Assembly (NCBI RefSeq): GCF_030816615.1
Contig: NZ_JAUSYD010000001.1
Location: forward strand, 558,001 to 622,000
Source: Streptomyces sp. B1I3
Lineage (GTDB): Bacteria > Actinomycetota > Actinomycetes > Streptomycetales > Streptomycetaceae
Direction of reading: 5' to 3'
Length of the DNA stretch: 64,000 nt
Part shown: one piece after another, positions 52,092-59,344 of the stretch
Layout of the letters: each line of letters opens with the position of its first letter
Position numbering within the stretch: the first letter of the stretch is position 1
Program-made: the position numbers and the translations under genes
Notes under the pieces: model-generated
Database searches by the model: none
Told to the model about the DNA's origin: nothing
The model's input: the letters and a program-made list of their open reading frames with translations, nothing else

Positions 52092-52655
52092 GGTCTCCCT
52101 CGTTCCGGCCGGTCCGATCAGCTGTTCGTGACCGGGGCCGGCTGTGGTCGCCGTCTTGCCGACAGCGGTTTCCGCCTTGTCGAGCGCGGGGTCGATTGCA
52201 GCACAAAGGCGATGCGGCCTGCGCGTATTCCCGGGGCGGCCGGGTGTTCACGAGCGCGCAACGCGCCCTCGCACCCGGCGCCGCGCGCACGACGGGGGGA
52301 TGGGCAGGTCGCACGGGTTCCGGCCAGGTACGGGGGATCACGTGCACGGCTGCGCGGATCCGCCCCCCACCGGGCGGCCCGCTGTGGCACCCTGGACATG
52401 GCCGCCCCACCGGGCTCCCCCGTACCGGTGGGGCGGTTCTGTGTGCTCCCGCGCCCCGCCGGCCTACCGGTGAGGCGGTTCTGTGTGCTCCCGCGCCCCG
52501 TCGGCCCCAGCTGTCACGCCCCGTGGGAAAACCAACGGCTCCTCCCGGCCGACAGCCCCCTGAATACGGCTCAGTTCCCGGAATCCACGCATGGGTTGCT
52601 CCACAGCGGGCAGGCGCCTACATCTCAAGTCCATCAACCCGGGGAGCGTGACGAG
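52092..52655. other. Gene-free region upstream of sigma factor
   Basis: About 560 bp between divergent genes. It contains a 42-bp tandem duplication (52423-52506) and no convincing gene. I looked for a sigma-B-type promoter (GNNTN14-16GGGTAT-like) and found no good match. GGGGAG at 52641-52646 is the sigma gene's ribosome site. Confidence 0.45.
52423..52506. repeat. 42-bp tandem direct repeat, two copies
   Basis: Copies at 52423-52464 and 52465-52506 begin TACCGGTG and contain GGCGGTTCTGTGTGCTCC. They differ at only two positions (G/A at offset 9, C/T at offset 37). The 42-bp unit is a multiple of three, so a frame running through it repeats a 14-residue block. It lies about 150 bp before the sigma factor start. 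Confidence 0.85.
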
Positions 52656-53528
52656 ATGACGGCGCACACTGCACAGACCACTGGTGTGGAACGAGCAGGC
52701 GCCGCGGACGGGCTTCCGTGGATCGAGGACGCCGGGAAGGTCGCTCCCCAGGACGCGCGTGCCCTGTCTAAGCTCTTCTTCGACCGGCTGCAGACGCTGG
52801 AGGAGGGTACGCCGGAGCATCAGTACGCGCGGAACACCCTCATCGAGATGAACCTCTCCCTCGTACGGTTCGCGGCCTCCCGCTTCCGTAACCGGGGCAG
52901 CGGCGACATGGAGGACATCGTCCAGGTCGGCACGATCGGCCTGATCAAAGCCATCGACCGTTTCGACCTCTCCCGTGAGGTCGAGTTCACCTCGTTCGCC
53001 GTCCCGTACATCGTGGGCGAGATCAAGCGCTTCTTCCGGGACACCACCTGGTCGGTGCATGTGCCGCGGCGCCTGCAGGAGCTGCGGGTGGATCTCGCCA
53101 AGGCGAAGGAGACCCTGGCGGCCGGCCTGGACCGGGACCCCACGGTCCAGGAGCTCGCCGAGCATCTCGGGCTCGACGAGGCGGAGGTCACCGAAGGCAT
53201 CGTCGCCGCCAACGGCTACACGGCGGGGTCCCTCGACATGCCCGCCGACGCGGCGGACGCGGCCGGCCACCCGGCGAACGGGCGGACCTTCGCCGACGTG
53301 CTGGGTGAGCCGGACCCCGCCATGGAGACGGTGGAGAACCTGCACGCGCTGGCCCCGCTGCTCGGTGAACTCGACGCGCGCGAGCGCCGCATCATCGACA
53401 TGCGGTTCGGCCAGGAGATGACCCAGGCCCAGATCGGCGACGAACTGGGCATCTCGCAGATGCACGTCTCCCGGCTGCTCAGCCGGATCCTGCGCAAGCT
53501 GCGCAGCGGAATGCTCACCCAGGACTGA
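52656..53528 (+). CDS. SigB/SigF-family alternative sigma factor
   Basis: The 290-residue sigma-70 group 3 protein has region 2 (LVRFAASRFRNRGSGDMEDIVQVGTIGLIKAIDRFD ... FTSFAVPYIVGEIKRFFRDTTW), region 3 (VHVPRRLQELRVDLAKA ... TVQELAEHLG) and region 4 (RRIIDMRFGQEMTQAQIGDELGISQMHVSRLLSRIL). This matches the Streptomyces SigB/F/G/H/I group, which controls osmotic stress and spore development and is held by RsbW-like kinases. No anti-sigma or anti-anti-sigma gene is next to it. GGGGAG lies before ATG 52656; the open frame upstream is not counted. Confidence 0.93.
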   Translation: MTAHTAQTTGVERAGAADGLPWIEDAGKVAPQDARALSKLFFDRLQTLEEGTPEHQYARNTLIEMNLSLVRFAASRFRNRGSGDMEDIVQVGTIGLIKAIDRFDLSREVEFTSFAVPYIVGEIKRFFRDTTWSVHVPRRLQELRVDLAKAKETLAAGLDRDPTVQELAEHLGLDEAEVTEGIVAANGYTAGSLDMPADAADAAGHPANGRTFADVLGEPDPAMETVENLHALAPLLGELDARERRIIDMRFGQEMTQAQIGDELGISQMHVSRLLSRILRKLRSGMLTQD

Positions 53529-53734
53529 CCCGGCCCGAGGCGCCCCGCCCGTACGTACGCTCCCCGCGGCGACCCGCCTCACCCCTGGCCACTGCCCTCC
53601 ACCGCCTCGCGTCCGACGACGCGGGGCGGTTCGGCGCGTTCTGTTGCCGCGGTGTTGCAGCTTCGTGAGTTCCCGCTCGCCACGCTTCCGCGGCCCTGCT
53701 GACGGCCTCTACGGTCCGTAACCAGACATCCGCA

Positions 53735-53792
53735 GTCGCGTCGCCGTCCGCGCATGCGCCGCCGTCGCGTCCCCGTCCGCGCATGCGCGGAC
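53735..53792. repeat. Direct repeat ending in an 18-bp palindrome
   Basis: A 25-bp unit (GTCGCGTCNCCGTCCGCGCATGCGC pattern, one mismatch) occurs at 53735-53759 and 53764-53788. The second copy extends into a perfect palindrome, GTCCGCGCATGCGCGGAC, at 53775-53792. The region lies between the sigma factor gene and the sulfite-oxidase-like operon and could be an operator or structured 5' region. Confidence 0.75.
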
Positions 53793-53823
53793 ATCCCCCA
53801 CCGAGTCACCATGTGAGGAGGGC

Positions 53824-54012
53824 ATGAGCCGGTCGATCGACCCCGTCCGGCCCGGGCGTAGCGCGGACCCCCGCACGGACGTCGCGTCCGTCCGGCCGCC
53901 GGGCGGACGCCAGGGCCCCGGCCGATTACGCGCGGACCCGGTGGTACGGATGCCGACGACCGTCCGGCCTCCCAGCCGGATCTCTCCCACCTCTTCCCTG
54001 GAGCGATCATGA
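53824..54012 (+). CDS. Putative 62-residue coupled ORF before sulfite-oxidase-like gene
   Basis: ATG 53824 follows GAGGAGG with a short spacer, a better ribosome site than most genes here have, and the stop overlaps the next ATG at 54009 (ATGA). The product is basic, Pro/Arg/Ser-rich and of unknown family. The next gene also has its own GGAG. Composition is not strongly protein-like, so this may be only a coupling device or chance. Confidence 0.33.
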   Translation: MSRSIDPVRPGRSADPRTDVASVRPPGGRQGPGRLRADPVVRMPTTVRPPSRISPTSSLERS

Positions 54013-55265
54013 CGCCCGTCTCGCCGTCCGAAGGCGCGTACGACCGGAAACGTCTGCGCCAGTGGTCCCGTGGTCTCGCGAGACCGGCCGGGATCGACCG
54101 CCGCGCTCTGCTGAGGCTGGCCGCCGCGGCCTCCGCCGCCGCTCCGCTCCTCCCCGCCGCCGCGCCCGCGCACGCGGCGGCGGGGCCGGCCGGAGTGGTG
54201 AAGCCGCTCCCGCCGGAGCTGTTCACGGTGCGCGGCACCAACGCCGAGACGAATTTCGCGGCGCTGCGGGACACAGGGCTGCTCACCCCCGCCGACCGCT
54301 TCTTCGTCCGCAACCACACGGGTACGCCGCGCATCGACGCGGCCGCCTGGAAGCTGACGGTGTGGGGCGACGGGCTGACGGGTGGGCCGGTGGACTTCTC
54401 GTACGAAGCGCTGCGGGCTCTGCCGTCCGTCAGTCGTACGGCGTTCGTCGAGTGCGCCGGCAACGGCCGGAGCTTCTTCGCCTCCCAGCAGAACCAGCAG
54501 GTGAGCGGCACAGCGTGGACGTTGGGTGCGATCGGTACGGCCCGTTGGCGCGGGGTGCGGCTCGCCGAGGTACTGCGACGGGCCGGGCTCGGCAGGAACG
54601 CGGTCGACGTGCTGCCGCGCGGCCTGGACGCCGAGGTCGTCAGCGACGGTGTCGCTCTGGGCCGGGTGCGCAGGCCCCTGCCGGTGGCGAAGGCCCTGGA
54701 CGACGTGCTCCTCGCCTACGAGATGAACGGCGAACCGCTGCCGCCCGACCACGGGTATCCGGTCCGGCTGATCGTCCCGTCGTGGGTCGGCATCGCCAAC
54801 ATCAAGTGGGTGGGTGACATCGAGGTGAGCGCGGAGCCGCTGCTGACTCCGTGGAACACGAGCATGTACCGCCTGTTCGGCCCGGGCCACCCGCCGGAGG
54901 GAAGCGCCCCGCTGTCCGGGCAGACACTCAAGAGCGCGTTCGAAATCGCCCCCGGCGCCACGTTCGCCGCCCACCGCAGACACCTCCTCACCGGCCGGTC
55001 CTGGTCGGGCGGAGCGCCGGTGCGTTCGGTGGAGATCAGCACGGACGGCGGCGCCCGGTGGCGTCCCGCCCGGCTGCGCGACGAACCCCGGGCGGGCAGC
55101 TGGGTCCGTTGGTCGGCCGGCTGGGTGCCGCAGGCACCGGGCCCCGGTGTGCTGCTCGCGCGGGCGACGGACCGTTCGGGCCGCGCCCAGCCGGAGACGA
55201 CGGCTCCGAACACGCAGGGCTACCTCTTCGACGCGGTGGTACGGCACCGGGTGACGGTCACCTGA
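54009..55265 (+). CDS. Tat-exported sulfite-oxidase-like molybdopterin oxidoreductase
   Basis: The 418-residue protein has a twin-Arg leader (GIDRRALLRLAAAASAAAPLLP, then APAHAAA) for export as a folded protein. The molybdopterin domain (about 70-285) has FVRNHTGTP, the Mo-ligand Cys in FVECAGNGRSFF, then GVRLAEVLRRAG, LPPDHGYPVRLIVPSWVG and NIKWVGDIEV. A C-terminal dimerisation domain follows (RSVEISTDGGARWRPARL). There is no heme domain, so electrons go to an outside acceptor. Probable activity is sulfite or S-oxide oxidation, not proven. A palindromic terminator lies downstream. Confidence 0.92.
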   Translation: MTPVSPSEGAYDRKRLRQWSRGLARPAGIDRRALLRLAAAASAAAPLLPAAAPAHAAAGPAGVVKPLPPELFTVRGTNAETNFAALRDTGLLTPADRFFVRNHTGTPRIDAAAWKLTVWGDGLTGGPVDFSYEALRALPSVSRTAFVECAGNGRSFFASQQNQQVSGTAWTLGAIGTARWRGVRLAEVLRRAGLGRNAVDVLPRGLDAEVVSDGVALGRVRRPLPVAKALDDVLLAYEMNGEPLPPDHGYPVRLIVPSWVGIANIKWVGDIEVSAEPLLTPWNTSMYRLFGPGHPPEGSAPLSGQTLKSAFEIAPGATFAAHRRHLLTGRSWSGGAPVRSVEISTDGGARWRPARLRDEPRAGSWVRWSAGWVPQAPGPGVLLARATDRSGRAQPETTAPNTQGYLFDAVVRHRVTVT

Positions 55266-55305
55266 GTCCCCGGCAGTCCCCCGGGTCCGTGGCGGGCCTC
55301 CACGC

Positions 55306-55329
55306 ACCGCCGGGGCGCGCCCCGGCGGT
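55306..55329. terminator. Perfect 24-bp palindrome terminator
   Basis: The arm ACCGCCGGGG (55306-55315) pairs with CCCCGGCGGT (55320-55329) around GCGC. It lies between the convergent sulfite-oxidase-like and dehydrogenase genes and can act in both directions. Confidence 0.75.
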
Positions 55330-55372
55330 CGTCCGGCCACCGCCGGCCCCGCCCCCCTTACGGCTGCCCGGC

Positions 55373-56260
55373 TCAGCCCGCGTAGTAGGTGGCGATCATG
55401 TCCTGGTCTCCGTGTCCGGCCGCCTCCGCGCGGGCGAACCGCTCGGCGGAGGCGGCCACGAGGTCGAGTTCCACCCCCGCGGTCCGGGCCGCGTCGAGGA
55501 TCAGCCGGGTGTCCTTGAGTGCCGTGGAGAGCGCGAAGCTCGGGGTGAGGTCGCCGGACAGCACCGCGGAGGACTTGGCCTGCAGATACGGCGTGTCCAG
55601 CGGGCCGCCCCTCATCGCGTCCAGGAAGAGCCGCGGGTCGAGCCCGAGCCCGTCGGCGAGATTGAGGCATTCGGCCACGCTGTTCACCAGGTTGATCACC
55701 CAGGTGTTGGCGACCAGCTTGAGGCGGGTGGCCGCTCCCGGCTCCTCGCCGACCCACACGGTGCGCTGCCCGATCGCCTCCAGGACCGGCAGCACGGTCG
55801 CGCGGGCGCCGGAGGGGCCTGAGACGAAGACCGTGAGCGTGCCCTGCTCGGCCGGCTGCCTGGTGCCGGAGACGGGGGCGTCGAGGTAGACGAGCCCGAG
55901 GTCCGCGGCCAGGCCTGCGAGGTCGCGCGTCGCATCGAGCCCCACAGTGGCGCTCTGCAGCCAGACCTGCCCCGGCCGCAGGCCAGGGGCGGCGGCGGTG
56001 AGGGTTCCGGCGACGGAGGGACCGTCGTGCAGCGCGGTCAGGACGACGTCGGCGCCCAGCACCGCCTCCTGCGCCGTGTCCGTGACGGTGGCGCCCTCGG
56101 TGGCCAGCGGAGCGGCCTTGCCCGGCGTGCGGTTCCAGGCCCGGACGGGCAGCCCGGCCCTCAGCAGGCTGCGTGCCATCCCGGAGCCCATGATCCCGGT
56201 GCCGAGGACCGCGACGGTCGGCCTGCCGGGGGTGGCGCCCGCAGAGGAGTCGGCGGTCAT
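55373..56260 (-). CDS. NAD(P)-dependent beta-hydroxyacid dehydrogenase family protein
   Basis: The 295-residue protein resembles 3-hydroxyisobutyrate dehydrogenase. It has the cofactor loop VLGTGIMGSGMARSLLRAG near the N-terminus, substrate loop DAPVSGTRQPAEQGTLTVFVSG, catalytic Lys in ATRLKLVANTWVINLV, and KDTRLILDAARTAGVELDL. The family also includes glyoxylate/succinic semialdehyde reductases and imine-reductase-like enzymes, so the substrate is open. ATG 56260 (MTADSSAG) is preferred to a GTG 28 codons upstream. Single gene, divergent from nothing obvious; CbiZ lies upstream on the same strand. Confidence 0.88.
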   Translation of the reverse strand: MTADSSAGATPGRPTVAVLGTGIMGSGMARSLLRAGLPVRAWNRTPGKAAPLATEGATVTDTAQEAVLGADVVLTALHDGPSVAGTLTAAAPGLRPGQVWLQSATVGLDATRDLAGLAADLGLVYLDAPVSGTRQPAEQGTLTVFVSGPSGARATVLPVLEAIGQRTVWVGEEPGAATRLKLVANTWVINLVNSVAECLNLADGLGLDPRLFLDAMRGGPLDTPYLQAKSSAVLSGDLTPSFALSTALKDTRLILDAARTAGVELDLVAASAERFARAEAAGHGDQDMIATYYAG

Positions 56261-56361
56261 GACGGGTGTTCCCTTCGTCGGTGCGCCCGGCAGGGGCGCG
56301 GCGGGAGAGTAGCGGCGGCCGATGAGCCGTGACACGGGATGCACTCACGACCGGTCCGAGC

Positions 56362-57174
56362 TCAAGACTGCCGCAGCGCACCGTCGAGCACCGCACGGTG
56401 CACGGCCCTGGCGAGTCGGGACCCCCAGCGCGAACGCGGTCCGGCGAACGGCTCACCGTCGCCGGGCCCCTGATCGGGCGCGGCGACGCACACCGCGTCC
56501 GTGGGCGTGCCCGAGCAGTCGAGTCCGGCGTCCACGAGCGCCTGGACCTTCGCCTCCGTGGCGGTCGCCACCGCGTTGACCAGGGCGGCGTCGGTGAGCG
56601 CGACAGGCAGGGTGACGACGATGTTGACGGTGCCCGGGGGCGACGGGCCGTCGGTGCCGTCGCCCGGGACGGCGGCCCACCCCCGTACCCCGAGCCCGCT
56701 CGTGACGGTGGCGGCCACGCCGCCGTCGACCGCCACGGTGTGCGCGGTGACGTCGGCGGCCGTCATCAGTCCCGCCCCGGGGCCGCCCAGCCCTTGGGCG
56801 GCGGCGATGTCGGCGAGGTGACGGTGCGGGTCGAGCCGCGGGTAGCCGCCGGGTACCTGCGCGTTGAGTATCCAGGCGCGCGGCCCGATGCCGCCGCCGA
56901 GGACGGCGCTGCTGCACACACGCCAGCCGGGCCCCAACCGCCACACGAGATGGTGCAGTCCGATTCCGTCCTCACGCCGTGCCAGCAGTTCCGCGCGCGG
57001 TCCGGGCGGACGGATGCGTACGGAATCGATGGCGCACCCCCGGCTGCGGTCCGGCCGACGGTCGGCAACGGCGCATCGATCATACGTGCGGGCACAGGCC
57101 GTGCCTGCAGGGACTCTCTCACTCGAATGGCGTAATCCGCCGAGACAGCCGATAGCCGCATCGCGCGGCGCCAC
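56362..57174 (-). CDS. cbiZ: Adenosylcobinamide amidohydrolase CbiZ
   Basis: The core (about positions 57030-56450) has VWRLGPGWRVCSSAVLGGG, WILNAQVPGGYPRLDPHRHL, GAGLMTAADVTAH, VTSGLGVRGWAAVPG, TVNIVVTLPVALTDAALVNAV and TATEAKVQALVDAGLDCSGTPTDAVCVA. These are CbiZ hallmarks. CbiZ cleaves the aminopropanol side chain of adenosylcobinamide so the corrin ring can be reused. The start is unclear: the frame has only GTG 57174 or GTG 57267 upstream of the core, neither with a ribosome site. The B12-riboswitch transporter lies 1.4 kb away on the same strand. Confidence 0.82.
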   Translation of the reverse strand: MAPRDAAIGCLGGLRHSSERVPAGTACARTYDRCAVADRRPDRSRGCAIDSVRIRPPGPRAELLARREDGIGLHHLVWRLGPGWRVCSSAVLGGGIGPRAWILNAQVPGGYPRLDPHRHLADIAAAQGLGGPGAGLMTAADVTAHTVAVDGGVAATVTSGLGVRGWAAVPGDGTDGPSPPGTVNIVVTLPVALTDAALVNAVATATEAKVQALVDAGLDCSGTPTDAVCVAAPDQGPGDGEPFAGPRSRWGSRLARAVHRAVLDGALRQS

Positions 57175-57314
57175 CGCCCACGCGCGGTGCTCGGGGCCGC
57201 CCGGGGCACGGGCCGGGAAGTTGCAGCGTCCAACCGGGTGAGGCGCGATGGAATCCGGACGCGCCACCCCTGCTGGACCCCCACAGGACGCGCCCGGGCG
57301 AGGAGGTATCGGCC

Positions 57315-58295
57315 ATGGGAGCCGCTGACGGTTTCACGGATTCCGGAGAACTCGACGGTCTGACCGTCTACGACAGCGACGGCGAAAAGGTCGGCACTGT
57401 GGGGCGGGTGTACGTCGACGACGACACCGGCAAGCCCGACTGGATCACGGTCAAGACCGGCATGTTCGGCATGAAGGAGAGCTTCGTACCGCTTGCCGGA
57501 GCCCGCCGAGTGGGTTCCGACCTGCACGTCTCGCATCCGAAGGACCGCGTCAAGGAAGCCCCCCGGGTGGATGCCGACGCGCATCTCTCCGTGTCCGAGG
57601 AGGAGGAGCTCTACCGCCATTACGGTCTGTCCAGGAAGGCCGGCGGCAACGCCGGTGCGCGCGGTGAAGGGCGCACCGTGTCCGGGACCGGGACGGGAAC
57701 CATGGGCGCCGCCGGGGCCGGTACGTCCGGGGCCGCGGGAGCGGCCGGGACCGCACGGACCAGGACCGGCAAGGCGACGACGGCCGGCACCACCGCCGGC
57801 ACGGGCCGGCACCGCGACACGGAGGCCTCCTCCACGTCGCGTCCGCTCGCCGGTGCCGGAGCGGAACGGTCCGCCGCGGGGAGCCGGGACGAGATGGTCC
57901 GTTCCGAGGAACAACTCCTCATCGGCACCGAGGAGTACGAGAGCGGAAAGGCACACCTGCACAAGTACGTCGTGACGGAGAACGTCACCCGCACCGTACC
58001 CGTGTCCCATGAGGAAGTGCGCGTGGTCCGTGAGCCCCTGCAGCCCGGCGAGAAGTCGGCGGGGCGGGCGGACATCGGCGAACAGGATGTCGAAGTCACC
58101 CTGCACGCGGAACGCGCCACCGTCCGTAAGGACACGGTCCCCGTGGAACGGGTCCGTCTCGAAACCAACAGGGTCACCGAACAGAAGGAAGTCTCCGCCG
58201 AACTCCGCAAGGAGAAGATCGACTACGGGGACGGCAAGGACACGGGCAGCGGCAAGGACATGGGCGGCGAGTTCGGCCAGGGCCGGCGCCGCTGA
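57315..58295 (+). CDS. PRC-barrel plus DUF2382 stress-type protein
   Basis: The 326-residue cytosolic protein has a PRC-barrel domain (about 15-85, with VYDSDGEKVGTVGRVYVDDDTGKPDWITVKTG), then a low-complexity Gly/Ala/Thr linker (about 108-175). A DUF2382 domain follows (about 195-300, with RSEEQLLIGTEEYESGKAHLHKYVVTENVTRTVPVSHEEV). The pair is common in actinobacteria and deinococci and is linked to envelope or oxidative stress, with unknown biochemistry. GAGGAGG lies just before ATG 57315. It is a single gene ending at a hairpin. Confidence 0.9.
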   Translation: MGAADGFTDSGELDGLTVYDSDGEKVGTVGRVYVDDDTGKPDWITVKTGMFGMKESFVPLAGARRVGSDLHVSHPKDRVKEAPRVDADAHLSVSEEEELYRHYGLSRKAGGNAGARGEGRTVSGTGTGTMGAAGAGTSGAAGAAGTARTRTGKATTAGTTAGTGRHRDTEASSTSRPLAGAGAERSAAGSRDEMVRSEEQLLIGTEEYESGKAHLHKYVVTENVTRTVPVSHEEVRVVREPLQPGEKSAGRADIGEQDVEVTLHAERATVRKDTVPVERVRLETNRVTEQKEVSAELRKEKIDYGDGKDTGSGKDMGGEFGQGRRR

Positions 58296-58330
58296 CCCCT
58301 CACACAGCGGTGACAGGCCGCGCCACGGAA

Positions 58331-58373
58331 GCGAGGGGCGGACCCGGACGACTTTGCGGGCCCGCCCCTTCGC
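58331..58373. terminator. Hairpin terminator between PRC/DUF2382 gene and B12 transporter
   Basis: The left arm GCGAGGGGCGGACCC (58331-58345) pairs with GGGCCCGCCCCTTCGC (58358-58373), a stem of about 14 bp with one bulge and one mismatch. It lies in the 239-bp gap between the convergent genes. Confidence 0.6.
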
Positions 58374-58534
58374 CACTCCTCACGGTTCGCGCACGCACGG
58401 AGGTGAACCGCCCGGGCACGCACGCGGGTCGCGGGCACGGCGGGGCGCCCGGGTCGCGGGCACGGGCACGGACACCCACGCCGAAGTAGGGCACACCGCT
58501 GCACGGGACGCCGGCAGGGACCCCGCGCAGACGT

Positions 58535-59344
58535 TCACGCCGGTCGCGGGACATGGGCGGCGGGCCCCGGCAGGAAGCGCACCGACGGCCGCCCGCCGGG
58601 CCCGTCCGCCGTCACCACCGCCCGCACGCGGTAGACCTCACGGATGAGCTCCTCGGTGATCACTTCCGAGGGAGTGCCCGCGGCCACCACGCGGCCCTCG
58701 GCCAGGACGGTGATCCGGTCACAGAACATCGCGGCCAGGTTGAGGTCGTGCAGCGCTATCACGGCGGTGACGGGAAGCGCGGCGACCAGGGCGAGCAGCT
58801 CCAGCTGGTGCTGGATGTCCAGGTGGTTCGTCGGTTCGTCCAGCAGGAGTTCGCGCGGCTGCTGGGCGAGGGCGCGGGCGATCTGCACGCGTTGGCGCTC
58901 ACCGCCCGACAGGGTGTGCCAGGACTGTCCGGCCCGGTCGGTGAGTCCGGTGCGCGCCAGCGCGTCGCGTACGGCCTCCTCGTCCTCCCGGCCCGGCGGG
59001 GACCAGGCACTGCGGTGCGGGATGCGGCCGAGGCGTACGACGTCCAGCACGCTGAGCTCGACCTGGGTGACCGCGTGCTGGTCGACGACGGCCACGCGCC
59101 GGGCGACCGTGCGGCGGCCGGTGTCGGCGAGGGTCCGGCCGTCGAGCGTGACCACGCCGGCGCCCGGGGAGAGGACGCCGGCCAACACGCGCAGCAGCGT
59201 CGACTTGCCCGAGCCGTTGGGGCCCAGGAGCCCGACCGTGGCACCGGGCGCCGGAGCCATGCTCACGCCGTCCAGGACGATCCGGCCGCCCGCCTCCCGG
59301 CTCACCCGTGCCGCGCGCAGACCCTGGCCGGCGGTGGCCGTCAT
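58535..59344 (-). CDS. ABC transporter ATP-binding protein (BtuD/FecE type)
   Basis: Translation from ATG 59344 gives 269 residues. It has Walker A LLGPNGSGKST, signature LSGGERQRVQIARAL, Walker B ELLLDEPTNHLDIQHQ and the switch His in VIALHDLNLAAMFCDR. It belongs to the siderophore/heme/cobalamin importer class. It powers the permease encoded just upstream, with a 4-bp ATGA overlap. The cobalamin riboswitch before the operon points to corrinoid or cobalt-related uptake. The much longer open frame is an overlap artefact. Confidence 0.92.
   Translation of the reverse strand: MTATAGQGLRAARVSREAGGRIVLDGVSMAPAPGATVGLLGPNGSGKSTLLRVLAGVLSPGAGVVTLDGRTLADTGRRTVARRVAVVDQHAVTQVELSVLDVVRLGRIPHRSAWSPPGREDEEAVRDALARTGLTDRAGQSWHTLSGGERQRVQIARALAQQPRELLLDEPTNHLDIQHQLELLALVAALPVTAVIALHDLNLAAMFCDRITVLAEGRVVAAGTPSEVITEELIREVYRVRAVVTADGPGGRPSVRFLPGPAAHVPRPA

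Noticed and set aside
52128..52655. N-terminal extension of the sigma factor through the 42-bp repeat
   Set aside because: Residues are Arg/Pro noise, sigma homology begins after ATG 52656, and GGGGAG lies just before that ATG.
53709..56456. 915-codon minus-strand frame over the sulfite-oxidase-like gene
   Set aside because: Arg/Gly-rich shadow; the plus-strand gene has a Tat signal and Mo-ligand Cys, and the dehydrogenase occupies another frame.
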